A stretch of 64,000 bases of DNA, from the NCBI RefSeq assembly GCF_020405225.1, contig NZ_CP084472.1, positions 868,001 through 932,000 on the forward strand, in the 5' to 3' direction. The translations under genes and the position numbers were made by a program. The notes below the pieces were generated by a model that was given only the letters and a program-made list of their open reading frames with translations, did no database searches and had not been told where the DNA came from. Numbering within the stretch: the stretch's first letter is position 1; each line of letters opens with the position of its first letter. The stretch comes from Natrinema sp. DC36. Lineage in GTDB: Archaea > Halobacteriota > Halobacteria > Halobacteriales > Natrialbaceae. Positions 53,439-61,467 of the stretch are shown here, piece by piece.

Positions 53439-54614
53439 ATGGGAGCACTCTCGAACCTTCGCGTCGTGGATCTGACCCAGGTGCTCGCCGGGCCGTACTG
53501 TACGATGTTGCTCGCGGACCTGGGCGCGGACGTCGTCAAGATCGAACGACCCGGCGGCGACATGATCCGCTCGAACCCGCCGTTCGTCGACGATCCCGAA
53601 GAAGAAGCCTACGGGGGCTACTTCCAGAGCGTCAACCGCGGCAAGAAGAGCATCGAACTGAACCTCGGCGACGACGAGGACCGCGCGGACTTCCTCTCGC
53701 TCGTCGAGGAGGCCGACGTCGTCGTCGAGAACTACCGCTCGGGGACGATGGAGAAGTACGATCTGGGCTACGAGACGCTCAAAGAGCACAACCCCGATCT
53801 CATCTACTCCTCGATCCGCGGCTTCGGCGACCCGCGGACCGGCGAGACGGAGCGGCAGGGCCAGCCCTCCTTCGACCTCATCGCGCAGGCGCTGGGCGGC
53901 GTCATGGAGACCACCGGCCAACCCGACGGCCCGCCGACGAAGACCGGGCCCGGCGTCGGCGACCTCTTTACGGCGACGCTGAACTGCATCGGCATTCTGG
54001 CGGCGGTCAACCACCGCGAGCAGACCGGCGAGGGTCAGTACGTCGACACCGCCATGTACGACTCGATGCTCAGCTTCACCGAGCGCGCCGTCTACCAGCA
54101 GTCGTACACGGGCGAGGCCCCCACCCGTCGGGGCAACTCCCACCCCACGCTCTTTCCCTACAACGCATTCGAGACCGACGACGGCTACGCCGTCATCGCC
54201 GCGTTCAACAACAACCACTGGGCGGAACTCTGCGACGTGATGGACCGCGAGGACCTCGCCGAGGCGTACCCGACGACGCCGGAGCGACTCGAGAACCGCG
54301 ACGCGCTCCGCGCCGAACTCGCCGAGTGGGCCGCCGATCTGACCAACGACGAACTCGTCGGCAAGCTCGAGGGTCGCGTCCCCGCCGCCCCGGTGCAGAC
54401 GACCGAGGAGATCTTCGACGATCCGCACGTTTACGCGCGGGATATGCTCGTGCCGGTCGAACAGCCCGGCGCCGACAGGGACGTCGAGATCGCGGGCAAC
54501 CCAATCAAGATGAGCGAGACGAATCCCGAGCCCCGCGGTCGCGCGCCGCTGCTCGACGAGCACCGCGAGGAACTGCTGGGCGAGGACGCCGACGCCGAGA
54601 CGGCCGACGACTGA
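53439..54614 (+). CDS. mct: Succinyl-CoA:mesaconate CoA-transferase
   Basis: The 391-residue class III (CaiB/BaiF) CoA-transferase begins L-R-V-V-D-L-T-Q-V-L-A-G-P-Y-C-T and has V-K-I-E-R-P-G-G-D, R-G-K-K-S-I-E-L-N and the catalytic Asp in Y-V-D-T-A-M-Y-D-S-M-L. It activates mesaconate with CoA from succinyl-CoA. The ATG at 53439 has a strong ggaaaggagg ribosome-binding site about 10 nt upstream. It is divergent from mamA and completes the cluster. Confidence 0.93.
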   Translation: MGALSNLRVVDLTQVLAGPYCTMLLADLGADVVKIERPGGDMIRSNPPFVDDPEEEAYGGYFQSVNRGKKSIELNLGDDEDRADFLSLVEEADVVVENYRSGTMEKYDLGYETLKEHNPDLIYSSIRGFGDPRTGETERQGQPSFDLIAQALGGVMETTGQPDGPPTKTGPGVGDLFTATLNCIGILAAVNHREQTGEGQYVDTAMYDSMLSFTERAVYQQSYTGEAPTRRGNSHPTLFPYNAFETDDGYAVIAAFNNNHWAELCDVMDREDLAEAYPTTPERLENRDALRAELAEWAADLTNDELVGKLEGRVPAAPVQTTEEIFDDPHVYARDMLVPVEQPGADRDVEIAGNPIKMSETNPEPRGRAPLLDEHREELLGEDADAETADD

Positions 54615-54778
54615 GGACGAACCTTCTCCGGTTCCGTTTGCGACGGTACGGTCTGCCTTTCTGGTGTCTCGTTTGCATCCGGCGCACCGACTCGTACCGA
54701 CACCCGTCGCTCGGCGACTCGAGTTGAATTAACCACTAATGTTCGCCGTCGTCCGTGGCGTGGTGTCCGGGACCGGCG

Positions 54779-55333
54779 TTATCCGAGGAGGTACCGAATC
54801 CGCGGATACCGCTCGACGAGGGGCTGTCCGTCGATCTCGTACGATTCGATGTACCGATCGAGTCCGAATATTCGGCCGGCGCCGAAGGCGGCAACGGAGA
54901 GGAACACGAGCATGTACGCGAAGTCGCCGTTGATGTATCCGTGGGTGACGTCCCAGTTCCCGAGATAGAACAGCAACATCATGAACGCGCCGAAGAACGC
55001 CGCGAGTCGAGTCATCGTACCGAGGAGCACCCCGAGTCCGATGAGGACCTCGCCCCACGGCACGGCGATGTTAACGAAGTCGACGAACCAGGGTATGTTC
55101 CCCATCGAAACGAAGAGGTCCGCGACGGGACTGCCGTTCGCCGCCGGTGCGTTCTGTAGATAGCCGCTCGCGGAGAACTCGCCCGAGAGGACCTTGTCGG
55201 CGCCGCTCTGGAAAAACGCGAGTCCAATCATCAGCCGGAGTGCAAGAATGAACCACACGCTCAGCGTGTGGAGTTTCCCTTCCGCCGTGAGCCCGCCGAC
55301 CGTACTTCGAAGTTCTATTTCTCGAGTTGACAT
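54779..55333 (-). CDS. DoxX-family membrane protein
   Basis: The 184-residue protein has four hydrophobic helices after a soluble N-terminus (L-H-T-L-S-V-W-F-I-L-A-L-R-L-M-I-G). The family pattern includes G-L-A-F-F-Q-S-G-A-D-K-V-L-S-G, I-A-V-P-W-G-E-V-L-I-G-L-G-V-L-L-G and G-Y-I-N-G-D-F-A-Y-M-L. DoxX relatives are linked to quinone or thiol redox chemistry; the specific role is unknown. It stands alone. Confidence 0.88.
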   Translation of the reverse strand: MSTREIELRSTVGGLTAEGKLHTLSVWFILALRLMIGLAFFQSGADKVLSGEFSASGYLQNAPAANGSPVADLFVSMGNIPWFVDFVNIAVPWGEVLIGLGVLLGTMTRLAAFFGAFMMLLFYLGNWDVTHGYINGDFAYMLVFLSVAAFGAGRIFGLDRYIESYEIDGQPLVERYPRIRYLLG

Positions 55334-55734
55334 CAGGTTTATATCACAGGAATGGTTGTTAAACCTCCCTCCCGTTACAGATTCTGAGTCGTGAGCCGTC
55401 GTCGTGCAGCGGTCACGACTTCACCGTCCCGAACGATGCGGTGGCGCTCGAGCGTCAGCTACCGGAATCCAGTCGGGGACCGACTCCGTCATCGTGGGGC
55501 GGCGACTCGAGTGGCCCCCGCTACCAGCAGTTTCTTACTGTGACGATTCGAGGTGGCAGGTATCATGGGGTTGCCGGACAATTCGTAAAAGCATTTGGCT
55601 CGCAAAGATTGGATACACTCGAGTCCCCGGTTCCGAACCGGCCGCCCGACGAGTGATGTCGGCAGGTGGTGTGTGGTGGTTCGATCGGACCCGCCGACCG
55701 GCCGGCTGATCGTCGGGGCTCGAGTCCCCCCGAC
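55334..55734. other. Intergenic region leading into duplicated module copy 1
   Basis: No gene is seen. The first 280 nt have no match elsewhere in the window. From about 55618 the sequence is part of the duplicated module, including a 15-bp palindrome (ccggttccgaaccgg, 55627-55641). Confidence 0.55.
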
Positions 55735-55905
55735 CTACTCCTCGCGAAGGCTCGGAAAGAGGTCCGGCGGGACCGAACAGCCGCAGGGAGCGACGGAGCC
55801 GGTGTAGGGCCCGGTGGCGGTCGAGAACAACACGGGGTCGCCACAGCGCGGACAGTCGGGGAACGGCGACTCGTCGTCGTCGCTCGCGTCCGAAGGGCTA
55901 TCCAT
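55735..55905 (-). CDS. CPxCG-type zinc-finger micro-protein, copy 1
   Basis: A 56-residue ORF gives an acidic N-terminus (D-A-S-D-D-D-E-S), C-P-R-C-G near residue 18-22, then F-S-T-A-T-G-P-Y-T and P-C-G-C-S-V-P-P-D-L-F. The same pattern is encoded at 58109-58306. The two C-x2-C / C-x-C pairs resemble haloarchaeal CPxCG zinc-finger micro-proteins, some of which affect biofilm or swarming in Haloferax. The stop is at 55735. The homology of the two copies is the main support. Confidence 0.8.
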   Translation of the reverse strand: MDSPSDASDDDESPFPDCPRCGDPVLFSTATGPYTGSVAPCGCSVPPDLFPSLREE

Positions 55906-55969
55906 CGCGACCGCGCCTCGGTCGGTGCGGCGAGGACGCTACTCGTGTCGGGCGATTCGACGGTCGTGC

Positions 55970-55986
55970 GGGACGTTTATATCCCG
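55970..55986. promoter_or_regulatory. TATA box inside an inverted repeat, copy 1
   Basis: cggga-cgtttata-tcccg places a TATA box within 5-bp inverted arms. It is 25 nt upstream of the ATG at 56004 on the plus strand, and it also reads gatataaac on the minus strand toward the zinc-finger gene. The same arrangement is at 58374-58390. Confidence 0.55.
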
Positions 55987-56003
55987 GTAGAATGAACGCA
56001 ATC

Positions 56004-56107
56004 ATGGCAACCGAAGCGTTCCGCTTTGGAAGCCACGTCTCGGGTGGTTCCAGCACCCGGGGCATTTCGATGCAGCCCCTCGCTCGTGCGTTTAGAGACT
56101 GGCTTCC
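56004..56107 (+). ncRNA. Candidate structured RNA (or leaderless micro-ORF), copy 1
   Basis: A long-range stem (56028-56035 with 56100-56107, extended by gtctc/gagac) encloses two hairpins: gggtg...caccc (56042-56058) and gcat-ttcg-atgc (56062-56073, with flanking ggg/ccc). A third hairpin precedes it (56011-56028). In copy 2 the stems persist while loops and some arms differ. The same start also begins a micro-ORF of 59 codons (M-A-T-E-A-F-R-F-G-S-H-V-S-G), so coding is an alternative. Confidence 0.4.
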
Positions 56108-56185
56108 GTTTGGATTGTTGACCTATTGTGACTTATATCTATTGTTACTGCGGAGAAAGAGAGTCCGCCTCGAGCCACCCTGAAC

Positions 56186-56461
56186 CCCGAACCACCGACG
56201 CTCGAGTCCGCTCGAGAGCGCGACGGTGGTATCGTACGAGGCATCGATCGGTCCTCGCTCGCTTTGCGATGCACTCACTTCGTCCGCCCATCGCATCGCT
56301 CGGACGTGATCTCCAACGCGCGCCACCGCACGGTACCAGTATGAGCCGACGGTTCGATAAGTGCGTGTGCACACGTGCTGCGGATTTTGTGTAGAGTAGT
56401 GGATTCGATCCTCAGTGAGCGAAATAGCGCGTTCGTGCGCTCTTCTTCGGCGTGTGTCGGA
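56186..56461. other. Spacer with fragment of dispersed repeat
   Basis: No gene. Bases 56316-56330 (cgcgcgccaccgcac) match the second block of the repeats at 1 kb and 19.7 kb, suggesting a truncated third copy. Confidence 0.45.
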
Positions 56462-56854
56462 CTACTTGGACTCCGGTATCTGAACTTTGAGACTGCCAGT
56501 GCTGCTTACCGCGACTTCGCAGTCGTGAAACTCGAACACGACGCGAAAATCATCTCCAGTAGTCTCTGATGGCGTGGTAACTGAATCAAGTGCATCCGGA
56601 TCAACTGTCGAATATAGCGGTTCCATATTGAGTGGATCCATATTAGAGACGGCCGCAACTGCATTTACAACGGCGATACTCGGGGACGCGTCATTGAAGC
56701 GATAAATCGCTCGATAAACCCCTTCATCGGCGTCGTATTCAACCGACTCGAGCTCACAGTAGTCTTCTTCGACGTCGAAAGTTCCTGATTGTTCTAGCAG
56801 TGATACCTCGAGAGCTTTTCGGCTATCCGGAGATTGGGAGTCAGTGTCAGTCAT
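56462..56854 (-). CDS. HalOD1 output-domain protein
   Basis: The 130-residue protein matches the haloarchaeal HalOD1 domain: S-I-A-V-V-N-A-V-A-A-V-S, N-M-E-P-L-Y-S-T-V-D-P-D-A-L-D-S-V and V-V-F-E-F-H-D-C-E-V-A-V. HalOD1 is a small output domain often linked to sensor genes. The ATG at 56854 follows an in-frame GTG at 56857. Composition is less GC-rich than flanking genes. It lies downstream of the Bat-HTH gene on the same strand. Confidence 0.85.
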   Translation of the reverse strand: MTDTDSQSPDSRKALEVSLLEQSGTFDVEEDYCELESVEYDADEGVYRAIYRFNDASPSIAVVNAVAAVSNMDPLNMEPLYSTVDPDALDSVTTPSETTGDDFRVVFEFHDCEVAVSSTGSLKVQIPESK

Positions 56855-56929
56855 CACTTCATCTTTAATCGCTTAACCGAGGTGACTCTGGCCGTTTCCT
56901 GCACAATGGAGTATTTAAGCGTCGTTCGT

Positions 56930-57574
56930 TTACGGACGGAATTCGGTCAGCGTTTGTTCTATGAGACGGCGGTTGCCACGTCGCAATCGAGCACCGAGTG
57001 CCTGCTGTGAAATTTCAAGGTCATCGGCGATCTCCTTCAATGTCGTACCCCGCGGCGAATCGAAGTACCCACGTTCATACGCCAGAATAAGCGCATCACG
57101 TTGTGAGTCCGTGAGGTTCTGCTTCACATCGAGCGGGCGGAGTGCGTGGAGTTCTGTCAAACTGACTGGGATACCGTGGTCGTGGCAGTATTCGCGGAAC
57201 TCCGCAATCGCCTTTCGACTTTCACCGCGAAGCTCAAACGTCCATTGCTTCTCAGTCCCGATAGCCGATAACAGAACCACTTCTGGAGTGATTAGCGCGT
57301 CGAGTACGCCATCATACTCTGGAACCCATGCACATCGCATAAGAGTCTCGCCATCAGTGCTATCGACGACACGAATATCTCGTACGCCGGGATGATCCGA
57401 GAACTGCTTTACGATCGTATCACTTTCCGTCCCTCGCACCCAAAAATATGGGACGACGCCGTTTGTATCCGGGATAACCCGTTCAAGTTGAACGGTTACA
57501 TCTGGTAATGTCGCAAACACGGTTCCCAGGGGAAACTCATCGGCTGCCAACGTGAATTCAGCTACGGTCGCCAT
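56930..57574 (-). CDS. Bat-type HTH transcriptional regulator
   Basis: The 214-residue protein begins M-A-T-V-A-E-F-T-L-A-A-D-E-F-P-L-G-T-V-F, the typical Bat N-terminus, has L-D-A-L-I-T-P-E-V-V-L and Q-W-T-F-E-L-R-G-E-S. An HTH-10 domain follows (L-T-D-S-Q-R-D-A-L-I-L-A-Y-E-R-G-Y-F-D-S, T-L-K-E-I-A-D-D-L-E-I-S). It is 76 nt upstream of the HalOD1 gene and both lie between the two module copies, making it a candidate regulator of them (inference). Confidence 0.9.
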   Translation of the reverse strand: MATVAEFTLAADEFPLGTVFATLPDVTVQLERVIPDTNGVVPYFWVRGTESDTIVKQFSDHPGVRDIRVVDSTDGETLMRCAWVPEYDGVLDALITPEVVLLSAIGTEKQWTFELRGESRKAIAEFREYCHDHGIPVSLTELHALRPLDVKQNLTDSQRDALILAYERGYFDSPRGTTLKEIADDLEISQQALGARLRRGNRRLIEQTLTEFRP

Positions 57575-58108
57575 TTATACGTTCTCTCCAACGTCCACAC
57601 GACCGGGCATCTCCAGCACTGTATGACGGCGTTCAGAGGTATATTACTCCATGTGTCCATGAGATATTCATCTCAACAGGCGGCTGGGTAGACTACGGAA
57701 ATGAGATTTATTCAATTTCTCCCCGATGCAATTAGGATGTGATAATATGAGTGACTGACTCTCATCGAGTAGCCGGATCGTGCATCTGCCCGTAGAATAC
57801 GCACGCAGTTACATAACAAGCTATAGATATAAATGCGCCTGATTGCATCCCAGCGGTCGTGGTAACAACTTCACCTGTACTTACCGCCGGTTTCACAGCG
57901 CATTCTCGATGAGGGAACCGCGCTACGATCTACGACGAACGAGCCTGAACTGCGAACCAGGATTCCGATAGGCCGCGTCTATCGGTACCCGGACTCGAGG
58001 CCCCGGTTCCGAACCGGCCGGCCAGCGAGCGATGTCGACGGGTGGTGTGCGGTGATTTCGATCGGACCCGCCGACCGACCTGTCGATCGTCGAGGCTCGA
58101 GTCCCGAG
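57575..58108. other. Intergenic region before module copy 2
   Basis: The 534-nt region has no accepted gene. Its first 350 nt are AT-richer than the genome background. From about 57992 it joins the duplicated module, including palindrome ccggttccgaaccgg at 58003-58017. Confidence 0.55.
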
Positions 58109-58306
58109 CTACTCGTCGCGCTGGACGAGGTTCGGCGGCACCGAACAGCCACAGGGACTGGCCGACGCCGTCAGCGGGCCGGTGACGGTGACGAAACCGA
58201 CCGGGGTACCGCAGCGCGGGCAATCGGGGCGCGACGATAGGTTGCCGTCGCTCTCCTCGAGACGCGGCGATGAGCCACCATCGCTCTCCCCGGTGTTACG
58301 ACTCAT
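58109..58306 (-). CDS. CPxCG-type zinc-finger micro-protein, copy 2
   Basis: The 65-residue protein has a variable Ser/Glu-rich N-terminus, then P-D-C-P-R-C-G-T-P-V-G-F and the C-terminal S-P-C-G-C-S-V-P-P-N-L. It is a clear paralogue of the 55735-55905 product: the Cys pairs, T-G-P and C-S-V-P-P are shared. One C-x2-C plus one C-x-C would bind a single zinc ion. Its role is unknown. Confidence 0.82.
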   Translation of the reverse strand: MSRNTGESDGGSSPRLEESDGNLSSRPDCPRCGTPVGFVTVTGPLTASASPCGCSVPPNLVQRDE

Positions 58307-58373
58307 CGCGACCCCCCATCGATCGTCCGTGCAGAATCGACAGTACTTGAGTCGGGTGGTTCTGTTGTCGTGC

Positions 58374-58390
58374 GGGATGTTTATATCCCG
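58374..58390. promoter_or_regulatory. TATA box inside an inverted repeat, copy 2
   Basis: cggga-tgtttata-tcccg has the same layout as copy 1. The ATG at 58408 is 25 nt downstream on the plus strand. Confidence 0.55.
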
Positions 58391-58407
58391 GTAGAATCAA
58401 CGTAATC

Positions 58408-58504
58408 ATGGCTTTCGAAGCCTTCCGGCTTGGAAGCCACGTCTCGGGTGCTTGCTTCACCCGGGGCATTTCGATGCAGCCCCTGTTCTCTATGAGTGGC
58501 TTCC
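58408..58504 (+). ncRNA. Candidate structured RNA (or leaderless micro-ORF), copy 2
   Basis: The outer stem is 58432-58440 with 58496-58504 (9 bp). Inside are cgggtg...cacccg (58445-58463) with a different 7-nt loop from copy 1, and the same ttcg-capped hairpin. The preceding hairpin (gaagcc/ggctt) is shifted by one register relative to copy 1 yet still pairs. The micro-ORF here is only 36 codons (M-A-F-E-A-F-R-L-G-S-H-V-S-G) and differs in its end from copy 1, which weakens the coding view. Confidence 0.4.
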
Positions 58505-58815
58505 GTTTGGATTGTTGACCTGTCGTGACTTATATCTACTGTTACTCGATCGGAATAGATCTCGGCCTCGAGTGCGAACCTGTCCTCGAAGCCCAGCACC
58601 GCTGACGAGCGGCATCGAACGGCCGGACGAATTGCGACGACCGCTCGCGGGCGGGGTGGCCCGAACCGCTCGACCGTCGCCGACAACTTTAGCCGACGAT
58701 ACCGACCGCTGGATCGTCTCAGCCGGCGGCTGCGCCCGCACTCGAGGGGGAGCGCGACAGCCGCAATCGGACCGGGCCCAAATGTATATCCCTCTCGTGA
58801 CCCGAGTAGTGGGGT

Positions 58816-61032
58816 ATGTGCACTCGAGACGAGTCCCCCCACGGGAGCGTCTCGATGGGGTCGATCTGCGTCCTGTACGTGGACAACGGGCAGACGGATG
58901 CAGCGATGACCGCGTTCCACGAGCGGGCGGACATCGCCATCGAAACGCTCACTGTGACCACCGCGAGCGAGGCCCTCGACCGCCTGGCTGAGACGGCGAT
59001 CGACTGCGTCGTCTCGGAGTACGACCTGCCCGATATGGACGGCCTCGCGTTACTGGATGCCGTTCGGGCGCGGGACGAGGAGCTGCCGTTTATTCTGTTT
59101 ACGGGGGTGGGCTCGGAGGCGATCGCCAGCGAGGCGATTTCGGCCGGGGTCACGGACTACGTCCGGAAAGACGACTCGGCGGACGGCCGCGCTGCCATCG
59201 CCGAGCGGGTTATGAACGCCGTCGAGACGACGCGAAGCCGCCCGCAACAACAACAACGCCAGCTCCGCGCCATCGAAACCGCACGGGAAGGTATTAGCCT
59301 GCTCGACGCCGACGGCCGATTCGTCTACGTCAATCGGGCGTACGCTGATCTCTACGGCTACGAGCCCGCCGACCTGATCGGCGAGCACTGGGACCGATTG
59401 TATCCGGACGACGAGACCGAGCACGTCCGCGACGTGATCATCCCGACGGTGAATGCCGAGGGCGACTGGTGCGGCGAGACGACGGGCCTCCGGGCGGACG
59501 GCAGCACCTTCGTCGAAGCCCACTCGCTGTCGACGACCGGCGACGGCGATCTGATCTGTACGGTCCAGGACGTAACGGACAAAAAGGAACGCGAGCGCGA
59601 TCTCGAGCGCTACGAGACGATTATCGGCGCTCTCGGCGATCCCGTCTACACGGTCGATTCCGCGGGCCGGTACGCGTTCGTCAACGACGCCTACGCCGAA
59701 ATGACCGGCTACGAGAAGGACGAAATCGTCGGCCAACACGTCTCGTTCCTGCTCGATGAGCCGTCCGTCGAACGCGGCACCGACTGCGTCCGATCGCTGC
59801 TCTCCGATGAGACGGCTGAACGCAAGCGCACCTACGAGATCACCGTCGAAACGAGCGACGGCGAACCGATCCGATGCGAGGATCACCTCTCTCTACTGCC
59901 CCTCGAGGACGGCCGGTACCGCGGCGTCGCCGGCGTTGTTCGTGATATCACCGAGCGCACGGCCCGCGAACGGGAACTCGAGCGCGACGAGACGATCCTC
60001 GAGACGATCCCCGACGAGGTGTACGCGCTCGACGACGAGGGGTACGTCACAAAGGTCGTCCCGCCGATCAACGCCGAGGTGACGACGACGGGGTACCGGC
60101 CCGAGGAACTGGTCGGCGAACACGTCTCGATCATCATGGGCGACGAGGATATCGCCACCGCCGAGGCGGAGATTCGTGCACTGATACAGTCGGACGGCCG
60201 CGAACACGCTTCGTTCGAAATGGAGACGATCACGGCGGACGGCGAACGCGTGCCCAACGAAAACCATATCGCACTTCTCCCACGGAACGAGGACGGCCGC
60301 ATCCAGGGAACCGTCGGCGTCTTGCGCGATATAACCGAGCGCAAAGCGCGCGAGCGCGAACTGAAAGCGCAGAACGAACGACTCGATCGCTTCGCCGGCA
60401 TCGTCTCCCACGATCTCCGGAACCCACTGAACATCGCGCAGGGGCGACTCGAGATGGCCCGCGAGACCTGTGACTGCGCCGTCGATGACCTCGAGGCCGT
60501 CGCGTGGGCGCACGACCGGATGTCGGTCCTGATCGAGAACATCTTGACGGTCGCACGGGAACGCGATCCGTCGCTGGACGTCGAATCGGTCGACCTCGCG
60601 GCGCTCGCCGAGGACTGCTGGAACCACGTCGAGACGGCCAACGCCGCGTTACGAATCGAGACGGACGCCGTCGTTCGCGCCGACCGGGCTCGACTCGCAC
60701 AACTCCTGGAGAATCTGATCCGCAATGCGGTCGAACACGGCGGCCAGCGCGTCACGATCACCGTCGACGACCTCGGAGAAGCGGCTGGCAGCGGCTTCTC
60801 CATCGTGGACGACGGCCTCGGTATCCCGGCGGACGAACGCGACCGTGTCTTCGAGAGCGGCTACTCGAGCGCCGAGGGTGGGACCGGCTTCGGACTCTCG
60901 ATCGTCGACCGGATCGCCGAGGCCCACGGCTGGACCGTGACCGTCACGGACGGGGACGACGGCGGGACGCGGTTCGAACTGACCGGCGTCGAGCGGGCGG
61001 ATCGGCGACGAGCCGACGGCGACGGAGAGTAA
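58816..61032 (+). CDS. Hybrid sensor histidine kinase (REC-like, three PAS, HisKA, HATPase)
   Basis: The 738-residue soluble protein has an N-terminal receiver-like domain (about 14-125), three PAS domains (about 150-515) and a HisKA domain with His532 in I-V-S-H-D-L-R-N-P-L. The HATPase has N-L-I-R-N-A-V-E-H-G-G and T-G-F-G-L-S-I-V. In the receiver the phosphorylatable Asp position is Glu68 (V-V-S-E-Y-D-L-P), so this domain may be locked or only structural. A TATA-like atgtatatcc near 58782-58791 lies about 29 nt before the ATG at 58816. The signal sensed is unknown. Confidence 0.92.
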   Translation: MCTRDESPHGSVSMGSICVLYVDNGQTDAAMTAFHERADIAIETLTVTTASEALDRLAETAIDCVVSEYDLPDMDGLALLDAVRARDEELPFILFTGVGSEAIASEAISAGVTDYVRKDDSADGRAAIAERVMNAVETTRSRPQQQQRQLRAIETAREGISLLDADGRFVYVNRAYADLYGYEPADLIGEHWDRLYPDDETEHVRDVIIPTVNAEGDWCGETTGLRADGSTFVEAHSLSTTGDGDLICTVQDVTDKKERERDLERYETIIGALGDPVYTVDSAGRYAFVNDAYAEMTGYEKDEIVGQHVSFLLDEPSVERGTDCVRSLLSDETAERKRTYEITVETSDGEPIRCEDHLSLLPLEDGRYRGVAGVVRDITERTARERELERDETILETIPDEVYALDDEGYVTKVVPPINAEVTTTGYRPEELVGEHVSIIMGDEDIATAEAEIRALIQSDGREHASFEMETITADGERVPNENHIALLPRNEDGRIQGTVGVLRDITERKARERELKAQNERLDRFAGIVSHDLRNPLNIAQGRLEMARETCDCAVDDLEAVAWAHDRMSVLIENILTVARERDPSLDVESVDLAALAEDCWNHVETANAALRIETDAVVRADRARLAQLLENLIRNAVEHGGQRVTITVDDLGEAAGSGFSIVDDGLGIPADERDRVFESGYSSAEGGTGFGLSIVDRIAEAHGWTVTVTDGDDGGTRFELTGVERADRRRADGDGE

Positions 61033-61064
61033 TCCTTTTGCGGGTCCCCTGCACACGGTCGGGT

Positions 61065-61391
61065 ATGAGCAGCAACTGGCCGGTCGATCCCGACGGCGAG
61101 GAGGGCAGCGAGGGGATGCGCAAGTTCGACATGCGGATCATCGCGGACAAGGTCGACGAGGAGGAGGACTTCCCGATGGACCGCGACGAGTTCGTCGCTG
61201 AGTACGGAGAGTATCCGATCCGGATCAACTACGAGACCGTCGTTCCGATGAGCGAAATCTTCGAGTACGTCGAACCCGCGGAGTTCGAGACGATGGTCGA
61301 TATGCACAAGGCTATCGGCGCGGCGATGCGCGCCGGTGGCTTCTGGAAGTACCACCCGCAGGGCAAAAACCCCGAGAAGAAGCCCGCCTGA
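61065..61391 (+). CDS. DUF5785-type haloarchaeal protein
   Basis: The 108-residue protein starts M-S-S-N-W-P-V-D-P-D-G-E-E-G-S-E-G-M-R-K-F-D, followed by I-I-A-D-K-V-D-E-E-E-D-F-P-M and G-G-F-W-K-Y-H-P-Q-G-K-N-P. It matches a small conserved haloarchaeal family of unknown function. It lies 32 nt after the kinase gene on the same strand. Confidence 0.8.
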   Translation: MSSNWPVDPDGEEGSEGMRKFDMRIIADKVDEEEDFPMDRDEFVAEYGEYPIRINYETVVPMSEIFEYVEPAEFETMVDMHKAIGAAMRAGGFWKYHPQGKNPEKKPA

Positions 61392-61467
61392 GGCACGGTT
61401 TCCGAGTCGCGTCACGAATCTGGATTACGTATCACTTATACGACGGCGTTCGAAAGAATCGGCCACA

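Larger units (their letters stand above)
55618..56155. repeat. Duplicated zinc-finger/structured-element module, copy 1
   Basis: This stretch aligns in order and orientation with 57992-58550. It comprises a palindrome (55627-55641), the 3' flank and coding region of a CPxCG micro-protein (minus strand), a TATA box within an inverted repeat (cggga...tcccg, near 55970-55986) and a conserved block at 55962-56150. Coding and structured parts are conserved while some spacers differ, so the duplication is old enough for selection to show. Confidence 0.85.
57992..58550. repeat. Duplicated zinc-finger/structured-element module, copy 2
   Basis: This stretch aligns with 55618-56155 in the same order and orientation. 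The palindrome, zinc-finger coding region, TATA-in-inverted-repeat and structured block are all present. The zinc-finger N-terminus differs in length and sequence between copies. Confidence 0.85.

Noticed and set aside
55666-55995. 109-codon plus-strand ORF over the zinc-finger gene copy 1
   Set aside because: It is antisense to the conserved CPxCG protein, whose paralogue at 58109-58306 confirms the minus strand.
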